A stretch of 64,000 nucleotides of DNA from Glandiceps talaboti. Its lineage: Eukaryota > Hemichordata > Enteropneusta > Spengelidae. The notes under the pieces are model-generated. The model was given only the letters and a program-made list of their open reading frames with translations, did no database searches and was not told the origin of the DNA. How positions within the stretch are numbered: position 1 is the stretch's first letter; each line of letters begins with the position of its first letter. Shown here in pieces: positions 25,601 through 39,500 of the stretch. The position numbers and the translations under genes were made by a program. Location: contig NC_135558.1 in assembly GCF_964340395.1 (NCBI RefSeq), positions 4,356,001 through 4,420,000 of the forward strand, written 5' to 3'.

Positions 25601-27381
25601 AACACTCACGCAATACCCGGAGTATACCAGACTTGCATTCAGAGGATGTAAATAAGAACATCAAGATGTTAGATATAGCTTTGTATCTAAATATTTCATT
25701 TAAACAATTCAATTGAACTATTAAAAAGATAGCTAAATGATAATAATACATATCTTTGAATTCTTAGGGTTGGCGGTGGTGAGCAGTTAGCGCGTACGCC
25801 TCTTACCTCTGCAGCCTGGGTTCGAACCCTCCATGTGTCGGCTGGGTTTGATTAAATTTAGTACGCTGTAAGTAAGACGAGTTGTTCAGTTTGACTCTAC
25901 CGTATACAATGCAGGTTTTCCCCTGGTACTCCGGTTTCCTCCTGCATTAACACTGAACCAAAGGAGCCTATAATGGGACTAGCTCCCGTTGGTTCTCCGT
26001 TAAATAAATAAATAAAAATAAATAAATTCTTCAAATGCTTGAGTTTTAATTTAAATTCAACATGTACAAACAGTGGATGCTTTGGATTTCTTGATACACC
26101 TCATTTTTTATGGCAGAGAATTAATTGTGATCTCCCTATAGCAGATTTTTATTGAAAGGAAGTGTTATCCGAATTTCTAGAAAATAATGAAATCATCATT
26201 TATGTTAGTTCAATTGGTTTGTTTTATTGTAACTTGGTCTTGTATGACTATAGTAAAATGGTTCTCTTCTCTGTATGGTAGGTACTTGTGAATTTCTAGA
26301 AATGATGTGTAAATACAAAGTTCTGTGTTTGACATTGCTCTATCTCATTTTTTCCAACTGAGTAAATGATCCTCATCCCTAGGGAAGATACTTGAATGTC
26401 GGTGTTTGCCAGAGAGCGTGATTTTTATTGTAGACTAGACACATGACAATCAGACTTGCAACAGCGTGATACCAATTTATAGGACTTCAAACTGAGAAAA
26501 GAAAGCCTTCACACCATGAGAAAATAATCATAATAAGTGAACTTCAAACTGAGCAAAAAAAGCCTTTACACCATCAGAATATCATCACAATATTAAAGTG
26601 AACTTCAAAATGAGAAAAAAACAGCCTTCAAACCACACAATACTGAACTCCAAACTGAATTTTAAAAAGCCTTCACACCCTCAAAATATCATCAATGTGA
26701 AACTAATTATACCTTCGAGAAATAATACTAAAATTCTAAACTTAGAACCAAATTTATTCTTTTGTGAGTGCATGGATTTAGAAAATTGTTTGTTTCAATG
26801 CAGTAATATTTATAACCATGTTTTTTGTGAGGTTAAAATGATGGACATACTCAACCAGTTACTAAAATCTTCAGGTGATCTTTATTAATACCAACATTTC
26901 GGCAATACACAAATTGCCTTCTTCAGGGTAAAATAAACTAAATCGTGTGGTGGTGTCTGTGGATGGTAGCATGAATGAGAATGAGAAAGTTTTTTCCTTG
27001 TGACACCTTGAAGGCAAGGACATTTTTCATGTTACTGTTGAGTACATGTAGTCAAAGTGAAGATTGAAAGACACTCACTGTCCATATTATTGCTAGAATT
27101 AAATCGTCAATTGGCATCTTTCATATAGTTCATAGGACTCCGTGAAGAATTAAAAAATTGTGTTAAGCTAATGCTTTCTGTGTGTTTTGATTACCATATC
27201 ATTCAATCTTAAACAATCCCCCTCATATGAAGAATGAAATTATGACGTTATTGAACTGAATCTCAATTACAATAATGATGATGATGATCATCATCATCAT
27301 CATGATTATGATGACAGATGATGATGGTGATAATCACGATGATCATGAGGACGACAATGACGACAATGATGATGATGGTGG

Positions 27382-27414
<33 letters not shown>

Positions 27415-27452
27415 GGAGGAGGACGACAATGATGATGATGATGATGATGATA

Positions 27453-27489
<37 letters not shown>

Positions 27490-27496
27490 GGACGAC

Positions 27497-27529
<33 letters not shown>

Positions 27530-30500
27530 AATCATCATCATAAGTAAGACCAATGTAGTTGTATTCAACATATTGTGTAGAAAACACATTGCAAACCTTC
27601 CATCAATAAAAGAAGTCCTTCCTGAAAACATTGTTCCAGTAGTACCACAATATCGAAGGATAATGCTGAAATAATCTCTTAGTGTTTTACACAGAGGTCA
27701 AATAACTACCCACACGATTATCTATCAATTTAACGTTACTTTTATCCCTCTATAATTCCTTATTATCAATAGTAGAATAAATTGCTATTAGAAATGTCAA
27801 TACCCACGTTCTCTAGATTTTATTCAGACATTTCAATTCATTGATTTTAATCAGAGCTGCTTTTTTTCTCCAAAATGAGTTATTATCTTTAGCTGAATCG
27901 ACAGAAATTGTTTTATAAAATAAGATATAAATGTATTTGTCATACTTTGATCTATTTAGATGGTTTATGGGACAGTGAGGTCATAGCTATAAGGGAAAGA
28001 TTTGAAAAAATTCAACAGGTAACCATGACATCTATCAAAATATTACGCTTTCTGCTGCTAATGGATTCACCATACAATTTTGACAATGTAACGCATTCAA
28101 TCCATATACAATGGAAACAACAACCTTGATAGGAATAAAAAGCCACAAAATACATTTTGCTTTCTTCTCAAACGCAGTGTTATTTTACCTTCATTTTGTT
28201 TGCTTTTAAGTTACTTCAAAATATCTTTTCAAGTATGACGAAATTATGGTCTAATATAGGAAATTAGTTACACAACTAACAGACATTGTATACTTCTGTT
28301 CAAAAATGGATTTATATTTAGTCATGGAAAAGAGACAAATACATCAAAATTGACAATTGAAATTAGTAATGAAAAAAGGTAGAAAAAACTGAACACATTC
28401 AGTAGTGTTTAATACTAAAGACCTCTTGTTTTGAGCTAAAATGGACAACATTTAACAAGTTTTAGTATTTGGCAATTTCTTTTTGAGTTCTACAAATGTA
28501 AAGGATTGATGTGTTCTTTGTGTTTCTACTTGTTAATGAATGTATCAGTTAATATCACCCAATGATGCATGCAACAGATATGTTATGTTTATGCTTGTTT
28601 TGTTTACTTTTTAGCCATTAATTAACCCTTTCAGTTGGTAACACATGCTTGTTAGGTGTTAGTGTCAGCCCAATATTACTTTTATTATTAATAAGCACTG
28701 TCCTAGCAAGAAGCTTACCCAATGTTAGCTTACTCAGCAGGTATTTCTGAAGCTGTACTGAACAATGTAACAAAGAACAAAAATATCAACACTTTGTAGA
28801 CTCTAGATCTGTACATGTATGGTCACTTTATTAATATCTGCCAAGTTGCTGTAACTATTCTCATTTCTGATGGGCTAGAGGAAATTTGAACTCATAAGCT
28901 TTCTGTGAAAAAGGCTATTATAGGCATCAATGCATAGATGTGTCTGTCATGTCTTTTTGTCTTGACTTTCAACAAGGTAGATGTGTATGGAGTGAGCCCT
29001 CTACAAAAGGATAAACTGTTTTCTTTCACCAATTTAACTACTTGCCACTTCTCATTTCACAATGTATATTATTCAACAGATATATTTTTTTTAAATTGTG
29101 ATATCAGTTCCTTGCTATGAATACTTGTTTCTGTGACATGTGAGTTGGTATAACCTAGAACTAGAAGAAGTTTAGTAGAATCCATGATTTCAAATCGCCA
29201 CAGTGGTTGCTACAGTGAAGAGTATAGCTAGAGTCAACAAAGGCAGCATTAACAGACTGCATTTGATTGACTGTTTCATTATGCCACCTGTTGCTAACTA
29301 GATTAGCACAAATCTTTGGGTAACTTTCTAGACAAATGACTTAGAAATTTGGGACAATCGCTAACTTATATGGTGTATGCAAGTACTCTCTCTCAGTCTC
29401 TGCTAACCTTTATAGACAACACATTGCATAGAGAGACTCAGTAAGGAGTTCCCAATGACAGTCAGAGAGAAATGTGATCAAAAATTAGTATATTATAACA
29501 AATAAAACCTTCCAAAGAATTCACTCTCATTGGTTCAAAAAATAATGGAAAATTATATGACATCTGTTGCCTGCATTGCCAGTGATTATAATATATTGAG
29601 AAAGTACTTAAGGTATATTGTGTATGCTTTCGATCAATGGGTCCCTTCCAACAGCTTGACAGCCACCTGAAACTTTCAATATACCTCACCTATCATGAAT
29701 CAGTAGTGCTGTACAAGATTTAAAGCCCTTAGAATTAACTAGCTGGAGGTGCTGTACCACACTTTACAAACTTTGCTGGAATCTGGTTACACATGCTTTA
29801 AAGCCCATAGAATTAACTAGCTGAAAGTATTGTACCTTTCATAGAGTTAGCTTGAAATGTGGTATGACTCAGCTAACAATAATTGTATAGCTTCACATGC
29901 ATACACACTCACAGATTCACAACATGTTATAAAGATCCAAAACTATAATGGATATATAGTGGTATTATTAAGTTTTTTCAAAAAAAATACACACAAAAGG
30001 TATGGGTTAAGTGTAATTTGAGATACTATGTAACATGGTAACACTAGAGGGTTTGTGCAGTTCAGAATATTATATAGCTAATTTTGCGAGTTATCCTCTA
30101 TGTTAGATTTGAGCTTAATTTCTCTACATATTATATATTTCATACCATGTACTTTTATTTGATGTTAAACTTTATTGCTGACAAGAATCTTCACAAAAAG
30201 ACAACGCAGATAATATGTAATGTTCTAATTTATTTTTATAGTGGAAGATGTTATTTGCTACTCAAGATGTGATTCTTGAACATAAGTACAGCTCTGATCC
30301 CCTAGAATGGCCATTGATGGAGAGAGGTATAGCATATTGGATGGACCAAGAGACTAATGTAAGTTCAACATGCATTGATCACATCTCAGATGAAAGGAAA
30401 CAGTGAAAATGAATAAATTCCATACACAAACCAGGTTGTACACACTTAAACAGAAAATAAGGTATTTAGTATCTTACACCATGCACAAGTAAAATTGTGC

Positions 30501-33500
30501 AATTCAAACAGAAAATATACAATATATTTTCTCATACCATACACAAGCCGAGTTGTACACACTCAAACAGAAAATAAGGTACTTATTGTCTGACACCATG
30601 CACTAGTAAAATTGTACACATTCAAACAGAAAATATGGGATATATTTTGTTATACCAGACACAGCCAAGTTGTACATGTACACACGCAAATAGAAAATAA
30701 GGTAATTACTACCTTACACTATGCGCTAGCACAATTGTACACATTCAAACTGAAGTTATGGGATAAATTTCCTTATTTCATACACAAGCAAAGTTGTACT
30801 CATTCAAACAGAAAAAAACAGGATTTAATTTCCAATCATTTTGTGCATGGCAACATGTGCTTACGCCATACTTTCAATGAAGCACAAAATATGAGTAAAA
30901 ACTTCCAAAATATTTTCCCCAATATTCCATAAATTAAGTTTATGTAGGAAAGTAGTCTGTTTTTGTTTCTTCATTCATCCATCAAATAGATTTAAATATT
31001 TTGAAGGGTTTTGTCATTTCTTGTATTTGACCCAAAGTGATAAGGCCTCATTTGTAAGTCATACTTTACTAAGCTGAACAAGATAAAAACATTTTGAGAA
31101 TAACAACTTCTCGTATGGCAAGAAACATACATCATACATGTCTAAATTGGATCCGGACAAAAGGGTCATACAGCTGTGTGAAATGTCTGTCCCTGTTGAG
31201 AGAAAAATAGTTTAATTGTGTTTGACTTCGTGGGTAGCATTTAATACAGAGACAAATATTTATTTTATAATACTAGAACACATCAAGTAAAGCGCATTTT
31301 ATACTTTCATACTACTATGTGTACTCATCACTTTATATGTGTATAAAAGTGTTGTGTTAATATGACAAAATTTATTTATCATTATTCATGTGTAGTCTTT
31401 TGTTAAAAGTTCCTTGGTAATACTAATAGGCTTTCGAAAGGAATGTTTGGGAAAATAAATTTCTCTGTCATTGTACATGATGGAATTTGATCTGACATGC
31501 TGATCCGGTAAATTTCCATAAAAAGAAGAGTGTGCATGGATCATTCAAATAAGACATACCATGTTATCTATTTGAATCCTGCCCAGCTCCAATCCTTCAA
31601 ATTCAACATCTCATAAACCATCAGCTGCAGAGAAACATACTTTAATCTATATTTCTGGATACCTTGGTGAATGAGTATTGACAATGGATTGTAGAATGTG
31701 ACAGTCATGAATAGCTGTGTTTCTCTTAAAGTCAAACAGGATGGACAGAATCTGATCATTTTACTTTTGAAATTTTGAAAATTATTTGAGTTTAGTCCTG
31801 GTTAAAGTCAGCAAACCTTTGATAGCCGAAGTGTATGAATTCCAGGTGTATAACAATTGTATGTGTCCTAGAAACTTGATGAAAAAATATCACAGAAATA
31901 CATTTTATCATTATGTGAGTTTGGAGCAGTCATAACTACTCACTGTGTGTAATGAATTATTTGACACCTACTGGTAATTAACTACATTGATTTATGATTT
32001 TGATTTTGATTTTATCGCCAGTAAAATTATTTTTTTCAAAGCCAATTATGTTACTTTAATCGCAACTCAAATTTCATGAGTTTTATTAAGATGTAGTACT
32101 TAAACATCGAAGTCAACAAATCATGAAAATTTAAAGATATAACCTTAAAGTTTCCCTGCTAACATTATCAATGTTAAGATAATGTTTTCTTTCTTAACAT
32201 TCAATCAGGCACAAATTCATTTCCTCGGTAATCCAGTCATCTGGTGGTCAGGATCAGCAGCAGTGTTTGTTTTCATTGTTTTTACTGTTGCTATGGTGAT
32301 AAGATGGCGGCGGAAATGTTGCGATATGGATGAAGGTAAGTGAAAGAACATTCATTCACTAATAGATTTTATCATTTATCCAAAAAAGATGAAAACAAAA
32401 TGATGTATTTTGAATAATTTCAAGAGACAATGTACTGACACAATGATGAGCTTGATGTTTGATAAATGAAATATGCATATTAATTAATCAGCTTACATGA
32501 TTATAATTCACTGTAAATGATGTCTTCTAAGTATGTCAGTTTTGAATTGAACCATACTCACTCTGGGGTCCCCCCAGGGTCTATGGTTGAGCTTTTGATG
32601 TTGTGTATATATGCTGTGAGCAAAAGTAAGAAGATCAGAACTAATTTACAATTTCCTATTGATGATTTACCTGAATAGAAGATGTAGCTTATTCAATGAA
32701 AATGATATCCCTCAAAGCTCATTACAAGTTACAATGAATCTGTTCACACACATTATCAGAACATGTTGAAAATATGCTTATTCATGTTAGCCATGCAATT
32801 TAGTCTTTGATGAATCAGAGAATTTATAAAGCATCCGTTTCTACTACAATGTAGAGTCTTGAACATTCTTATAATGAGAGTAGACTTTTTATGTTACTGG
32901 ATACCTTCTGAGATCTCTTGTGTGTCTGGAAGAAATGTAATAATATAGACTATCCATGGTCCAAAGAAGTTAATAAACAGCTAATATTTTTTATCAGTGC
33001 TTATTATTGTAAAAAAGGGAACGCCACTCCAGGAAAGGCATTTTCATAAACTTTGGGTTCTGGAGAGTCATTTCATGGTTGTACATCACCTATGTTACGT
33101 GGAATTTCAGAGAAACACCAAGTTGAATTTATCCCAAATGACTATTCATGATGTTTTCACTGAAGGTAATATAGGCTCTAAATGGTGTTGAATATTCATT
33201 ACTCAACCATTGCATAAACATTTCTGTTGACCATGAGACAATTTGGCTCACTGCAAAGATCCCCAAATGACAAATTCAACTTGATGTTTCTCTGAAATCA
33301 CACGTAATGTATATGATGCATTACATGAAACGATTCTCCAGAACCCAAAGTTCATGAAATTGCCTTTATTTTCTGGATTGGCGTTGCCCTCTAAGTCTTC
33401 ACACTTTTAGAATCAATGTTGGATGGACAGTATAAATTTAAATGATGAGTTTTTGAATGAGATATTTCAGAGGTAATACCCCAGGAAAAGTCTTTTTGGA

Positions 33501-36500
33501 CTTCAGGTAGATTGTACTTACACACACCTGTCAAACTTAGTGATATTATGAAAACTTGAAGAAAACCCACACAAGATAAACACGTAAAATTCAGATGGAG
33601 ATTGCCCAGCGTGTGTTTAAATTGGATTACGATGTTGAAAGATAACAAATTTTGTATGTATTGATGGAGAGATGTTTGTCAGTGCTTTTATAGAAAGGTG
33701 AAATGATACACAATGGACTAGAAACAAATTGAAGTGGGAATTAGTTGGTACAGTATCAAGTTGTCCTATACCATGGTCTCTTAATTAGCAATGTCTGTGG
33801 TTGATATATGGCAGCAGAAGTAACCATTATTACCAGAATTACTTATTCTTGATCTTCCTGATATGTCTAGAGGGTGAATTCAAATCAATCAGAGACACTC
33901 AAACTAACTATAAGGTGGGAGTTCTGGTCAAACTGTTTACACCAGTAGTAAAATGAAAGTCAAAGACTAACATGCAGTTATAGCCTAGGACAAGCTTTCA
34001 TGGATACAACTGAAAGACTAGCAGTTTCTATTAATTCGTCTAGCTGTATAACTCTCCTGAAATTGATACATAAGCCTATAAAAAGTACATTTCAACATTG
34101 ATCAATCATGAACTGTCAGTTGAATCCAGTAAAAATATGAAATCTCATACAAAGGATAATACTGTAACAGTGAAATCTTTAAATTGTGTGCATGCATTTT
34201 CTTTATATTAGTTTATACAACTAGCAAAATAACACCTGTGTGTTTACTTGCTCATGGCAATCAGGAATGAGACAAGTTCATGCAAAGACATGCAATGTAA
34301 TTAATGTCGGTAATTTGTTCAAAGTATAAACCCTGTGGGATTCCAGATCCCATATCCCCGTCTGCTGATTAGAATACTATATATATATTATATATATCAA
34401 TTGACGGTGATGGTTACTGTGAAGTTTGAAAGTTTATTTTACATCATGACACACTTAAAACAAACTGATAAAAGCATTGCATCAACCTGTATCACATGCA
34501 CCCACTGCTGTATTTGTATTAGTTATCTTGTTGTCTTTTTCATTTGTCTTTGTGTGAAGTCTTCTGTTAGTTCACCTCCTTCAAGCAAATGCACCATCGT
34601 TTTTTCACCAGTTGTGTAATATTCTGAGTCATTTATCCACCATGTGTTTGATCATCATATAAGCAAGACACAACTTTCTAGATGGTGAAAACATCTGTCA
34701 AAGATCAATTGCCATTATACCATGCATGAGCCAGGTTCAACAAAAAATATGAAATATATACTCTGGTCATTCTATGCCACGGCAATGCTTGTCAATGTCT
34801 TTGGTTATGCAGTGTTCAAAATATGAGTCAAAGCGTTCAAAATTACCATTACTTTTCCAATCTTTCTTTGAAATTACTGGTGCTGGTATAATAATAACTG
34901 TTATTCTCCAATATTTTTCTTCATTCAGCTGGAAAATACTCGTGAGATAAGGGTTGTCACTACTCATCTATCAACTCATAGTGATAAAGGCCCTGTAGGT
35001 CACTCGTAGTTCCTTGACTGAACAAAAAAAAATATCAGGGAATGACATCTAATTATTTTGAAATGCATGATCATGTAAAACTAGTATCATATGGAATAAT
35101 CAAATCTTAGTTAGAATTATGATTGTATAACACATTCAGATTCAGTAAACAATGTTAGCGTCAAACTGTTAATTCAGAGAAGCGTAGTTTAGGTGTAGGT
35201 ACTCTGACTAATACATTTAAAACTCACATGTGAAAGAGACAAACAGACAGACAGAAGTTATGAACTGACAAAATTCATGTTTAAAAATCATGATGTCTCA
35301 TTTAGAGTGATTTTTATTCATCCATGTTTCAAGCCCTGAAGTTAAAAGTTGACCTAAAATTTGATCTTGTAGCCTTGACCTACCCAACATCCCATTTAAA
35401 TCTTCAATTAAGAGAAGTTAATATCTTTATCCCCATGGCTGTATCATGTTTAACATTTTTATGTCATATGGACAAGCCAGGGAGGGCATTAAGGCTCATT
35501 TGTTGTATTTTCTATTCTTGTAGAAGTTATAGCTGTTGCAGTAAGTAATGAGTATGATCTCAAATTTCATGACTCATTCATTTGCTAGATAGTGCACATA
35601 ATGTGGATATGTTGTGTTTTCCAATAAAACTGTCTTTTTAAGAGCCTGGAAAGTCCAATTATTGCTTAAATAAACTTTGCTTTATAGTAGACAATTTTTT
35701 CCAATTTTTTTTTCTCTGTGACTAAAAACTATATTCAAAATAATACTTTATACATTAATCCCTTTTAGTCAGAGTTTCCTTGCGTTCTTACCGGACATTT
35801 TAGTGGACCGTTAATAAAAGGTTCAAAAGTTCATCTCATAGCAGGCATTATAGAATGAATGTACTTGCTAGCAAAAGTATTTTAAAGAACTTACTTTTAC
35901 CGAGCACAATATTAACATTCTCAATTCTGGATCATAAACCCATTTGGATTTAATGTATTATATTATCGTGTTGAATTGATATAATGCCGTATGCATTCAT
36001 TTTTCTCTCATTTGTATATCCTCAATTATTACACTTTTGTGTGTAAATAAATTTGTCTCTTTTGGGCTAAGTAATTTTTAATGCTGACAATAAAGTGATA
36101 TTGAATGCAATTATTGTGAAGGCCATATTCATTATAACATGGCACATGTAGGCATATAAAGTCAGAAGTAAATTGAGTAAGAAAATTAATAATAATTTAA
36201 TACATCAGCAGAAAGATGATGTGATCAAATGAACTTGGTTCTGTCTGCAATTCTGTATGGGAATGACTTAGAAATTATACTTTTACACTTTGATATTATT
36301 CATCCTAATTTTCATATTAATAATTGTTGATATTTGTCCTTGTATGCTATACATCAAGAAATATTAAAATGATTGAATTGGAATGAAAATAAAACAATAC
36401 CACATTGTTTATTGTTAAAATGATATAATTGGTAGTCAAAGTAAAAAGAAATGATCATGTGATGCCTAATAACCATAACCATGTCCATAGCACCAGTGAA

Positions 36501-39500
36501 AGAATTGTTTCTTGCCAAATGAAAGTGTGATGAATAGTCAAAGTAATGACCATCCAAAAATGAACATGAATATGCCTAGCAACCATAACCATGCTCATAG
36601 TAGCAATGAAAGCATTGAAATAAAATGAATTGTCATGGTAATTAACTTACAAATTGAATGAAATGTGCCTAGCAGCCATAACCATGGCCAATGTCAAATT
36701 TTAATGCCAGTATTCAGCATTTTCTGTGATTTCTTTACACATTGGCTTATTTACAGCTCCAAACTGAATCTCCAAGATGACTCGTTACTGGTATGACATC
36801 CCCAGTGCATTTAGTTTTCTACAGTGTGTTGGAGTATGCTTAGTAAAATGTTCTCAAATTAATATCTTGAAGTGTGTTGGGTATTAATTCATTTAGCTTC
36901 ATCGTTGTGATGTGATACTTCAAAAAATGTTTTCAATAAACCTTTTACCTTTTCATTTCAATATAAGTAGGTTTACCTCACAAGAGTTTCAGGCAACTTT
37001 TTAGAAAGTATCTGTGGATCTGCTCATAATACCAAATGAAGTCTTACAGTAAAGTATAACTGATCCATTCCAAGCTGTATTATCACAGAAAGTGTAATAA
37101 CATAATCCAACATGATACTACTATTATAGTTGGGGTTATGATGGAAGCAGAACCTGACAGAAATTCACAGATTACAGTTCCAAAATTACTTCTCATTGAC
37201 AAGTACATGTAATCTTAAATCATCGGTGATTTGACAAACAAGTAAGTCTGCTGTATCCTATTAAGACATTTTATAATTGCTTCTTTAATCCAGACAATGT
37301 GGATGTAGAAATGGGGGTTATTAGAAATGGTTTTTGTTACCCTCAGAATCGATGGTTATGAAAGCAGCTACCTGTAAATTGTGTGATGTACATCTGTAGC
37401 ATTTTTTATACAAGTCTGGAACAAGTCCTAACCAGTTTTTAACTGTGTATTAAAAAGTGGGATGTTGTTACCATAGTGATGGAAGAACTGATTACATGGA
37501 TGACAGTACTAGCTATGACATGATGATGACTACGACGATGATGATGATGATGATAATAATGATGATGATGATGATGACGATGATGATGATGACAATGACA
37601 ATGACAACGACAATGACAACGACAATGATATTTTGACTCTCTAGTATGAGTTAAAAAGCTATTGCAGGTACTGAAAATTGGTTCTTAAAGAATTGCCTTT
37701 TGTATCTCTAGCCTGTGAAAGTAACCATATAATAATGATACATATTATGCATTACATTTTACTTATGGTCATAATCATATTAAACAAGTTTCATACCATT
37801 GAGAAATACATTCACTAGGCTGGTAAATTACAATTATACCATGCATAAGGCAATAATATGGAATATACATGTACTCTGGTCGTTTTACGTCACAACAACG
37901 TACGTCCACCAGTATGCCACAACAAAGCGTGCCTACATCACTGGTTCTGCTGTGTTCAAAATGTGAATCAAAACATTCCAATTTACTATTACTTTCCCTG
38001 ATTTTTCTTTGATATTACTGGCTGGTATAATTATGTTATTTTCCAACATTTTTCTTCATTCAGCCAGAAAATACTCGTGACCTAAGGGTTGTCACTTCGA
38101 GTGGATTGTCACTACACAAAAGGCCCCTTAGGCCACTTCTATTTTTCTTGGCCGAACGAAGAAAGATATTGGGGAATAACATCTAATTGTCACACTAGTT
38201 CTAATTACATATAAGTAATGCTTCTACTGTTCAGGTCAACTAGCTTTGTCAAACTATGCAATCTAGCAGTAAAGCTAGCAAATGGACTGTGACAATACCT
38301 GTAGACATAAACAGGCAAGAATTTACTCAAAAGAAAGTTGTGTAGCAAGAACTATATATTACTTTGTTTCACACCATGTGATGTCGTTTGAAGAACCACA
38401 GCTGTACCTTAAATTACATGATCTGAAAGTGAAAAGAACAAAAAGAATTTAACAACATAGCATTACAAGAAGACAGCTGCAATCTATATAGTTGGCATTT
38501 TCCAGTACATAAACAGTATTTGATAACTGAAATGTTTTCAAACATCTGCTGACATGATGTATAATTATAAAAAAATTAAACCTTAAGCATGAATGTCAAA
38601 CAAATACTCTTAGATAAGACTCAGTGAATCAATGTTGAAGACTCAATACACCTAGTATTGTACACCAAACCTTTTCTGGCAATATCATGTTTTTGGTGAG
38701 CATCTGCACTACATTAAATTTTGTATATTCAACAACAAAGCAAATGATTATTACCCAGTTTCTTTACATTTTAAGACTATAATATAACAGAACCCCATGA
38801 TGCTTGAGTGTGGCGCGTAATCGGGGTATTTGCGAATTGCATGAGTGCTTGCAGTGTTCTCTGCACCCATAGTTTCATGAGGGTAGCGAGTGAAATTGCA
38901 GCAGAACACACTGCAAGCACGAGTGCTAATACCTTCGAGTACCCACACTGGAACTCACATAGAATGGGGTTCTGTTATTATTATATATTTATCTGAAACA
39001 GCAAATTTCCATAAAAATCATAAAAATCACATAGCACGATCACGTGATTGCATGTGTAGTGAACTATCGCATCCTCATTTGCATATAATTTCCATGCAGG
39101 TATGCAGTAATGTTTTCAGTATTGCACTGCAGTGAAAATACCACTAGTATGCACGCACACCAATGCAAGTAATCTCTGGTACATATGTAATAATGGCCAT
39201 AGCATAATTTGTGATATTGTTATAATATGACAGAACCTCATGATGTGCAAGTGTGGTGTACTCGGATATTTGCACGAATGTTTGCAGTGTTCTCTGCTGT
39301 CATACTGTGAGTAAAAGTGATATATTGTATGAATTTGGGTTAGGTCTGTGTCTTCAACAAAGACTGGCCTTCTCAAACTATTACATGTCGATAACTTTGC
39401 AATGAAATTTTTTTTCCTCCCTGTTTCAAATAGTCATAGAGTGACCTATTTTCTTGTACATGTAATTGAAATGAAAAAAATAGGTACAGATTTCCTTCCA

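Noticed and set aside
25766-25840. tRNA gene (A-box-like region and GGTTCGAACCC)
   Set aside because: No complete cloverleaf; the body and tail continue as a SINE with target duplication. The same applies to the minus-strand head at 17651-17703.
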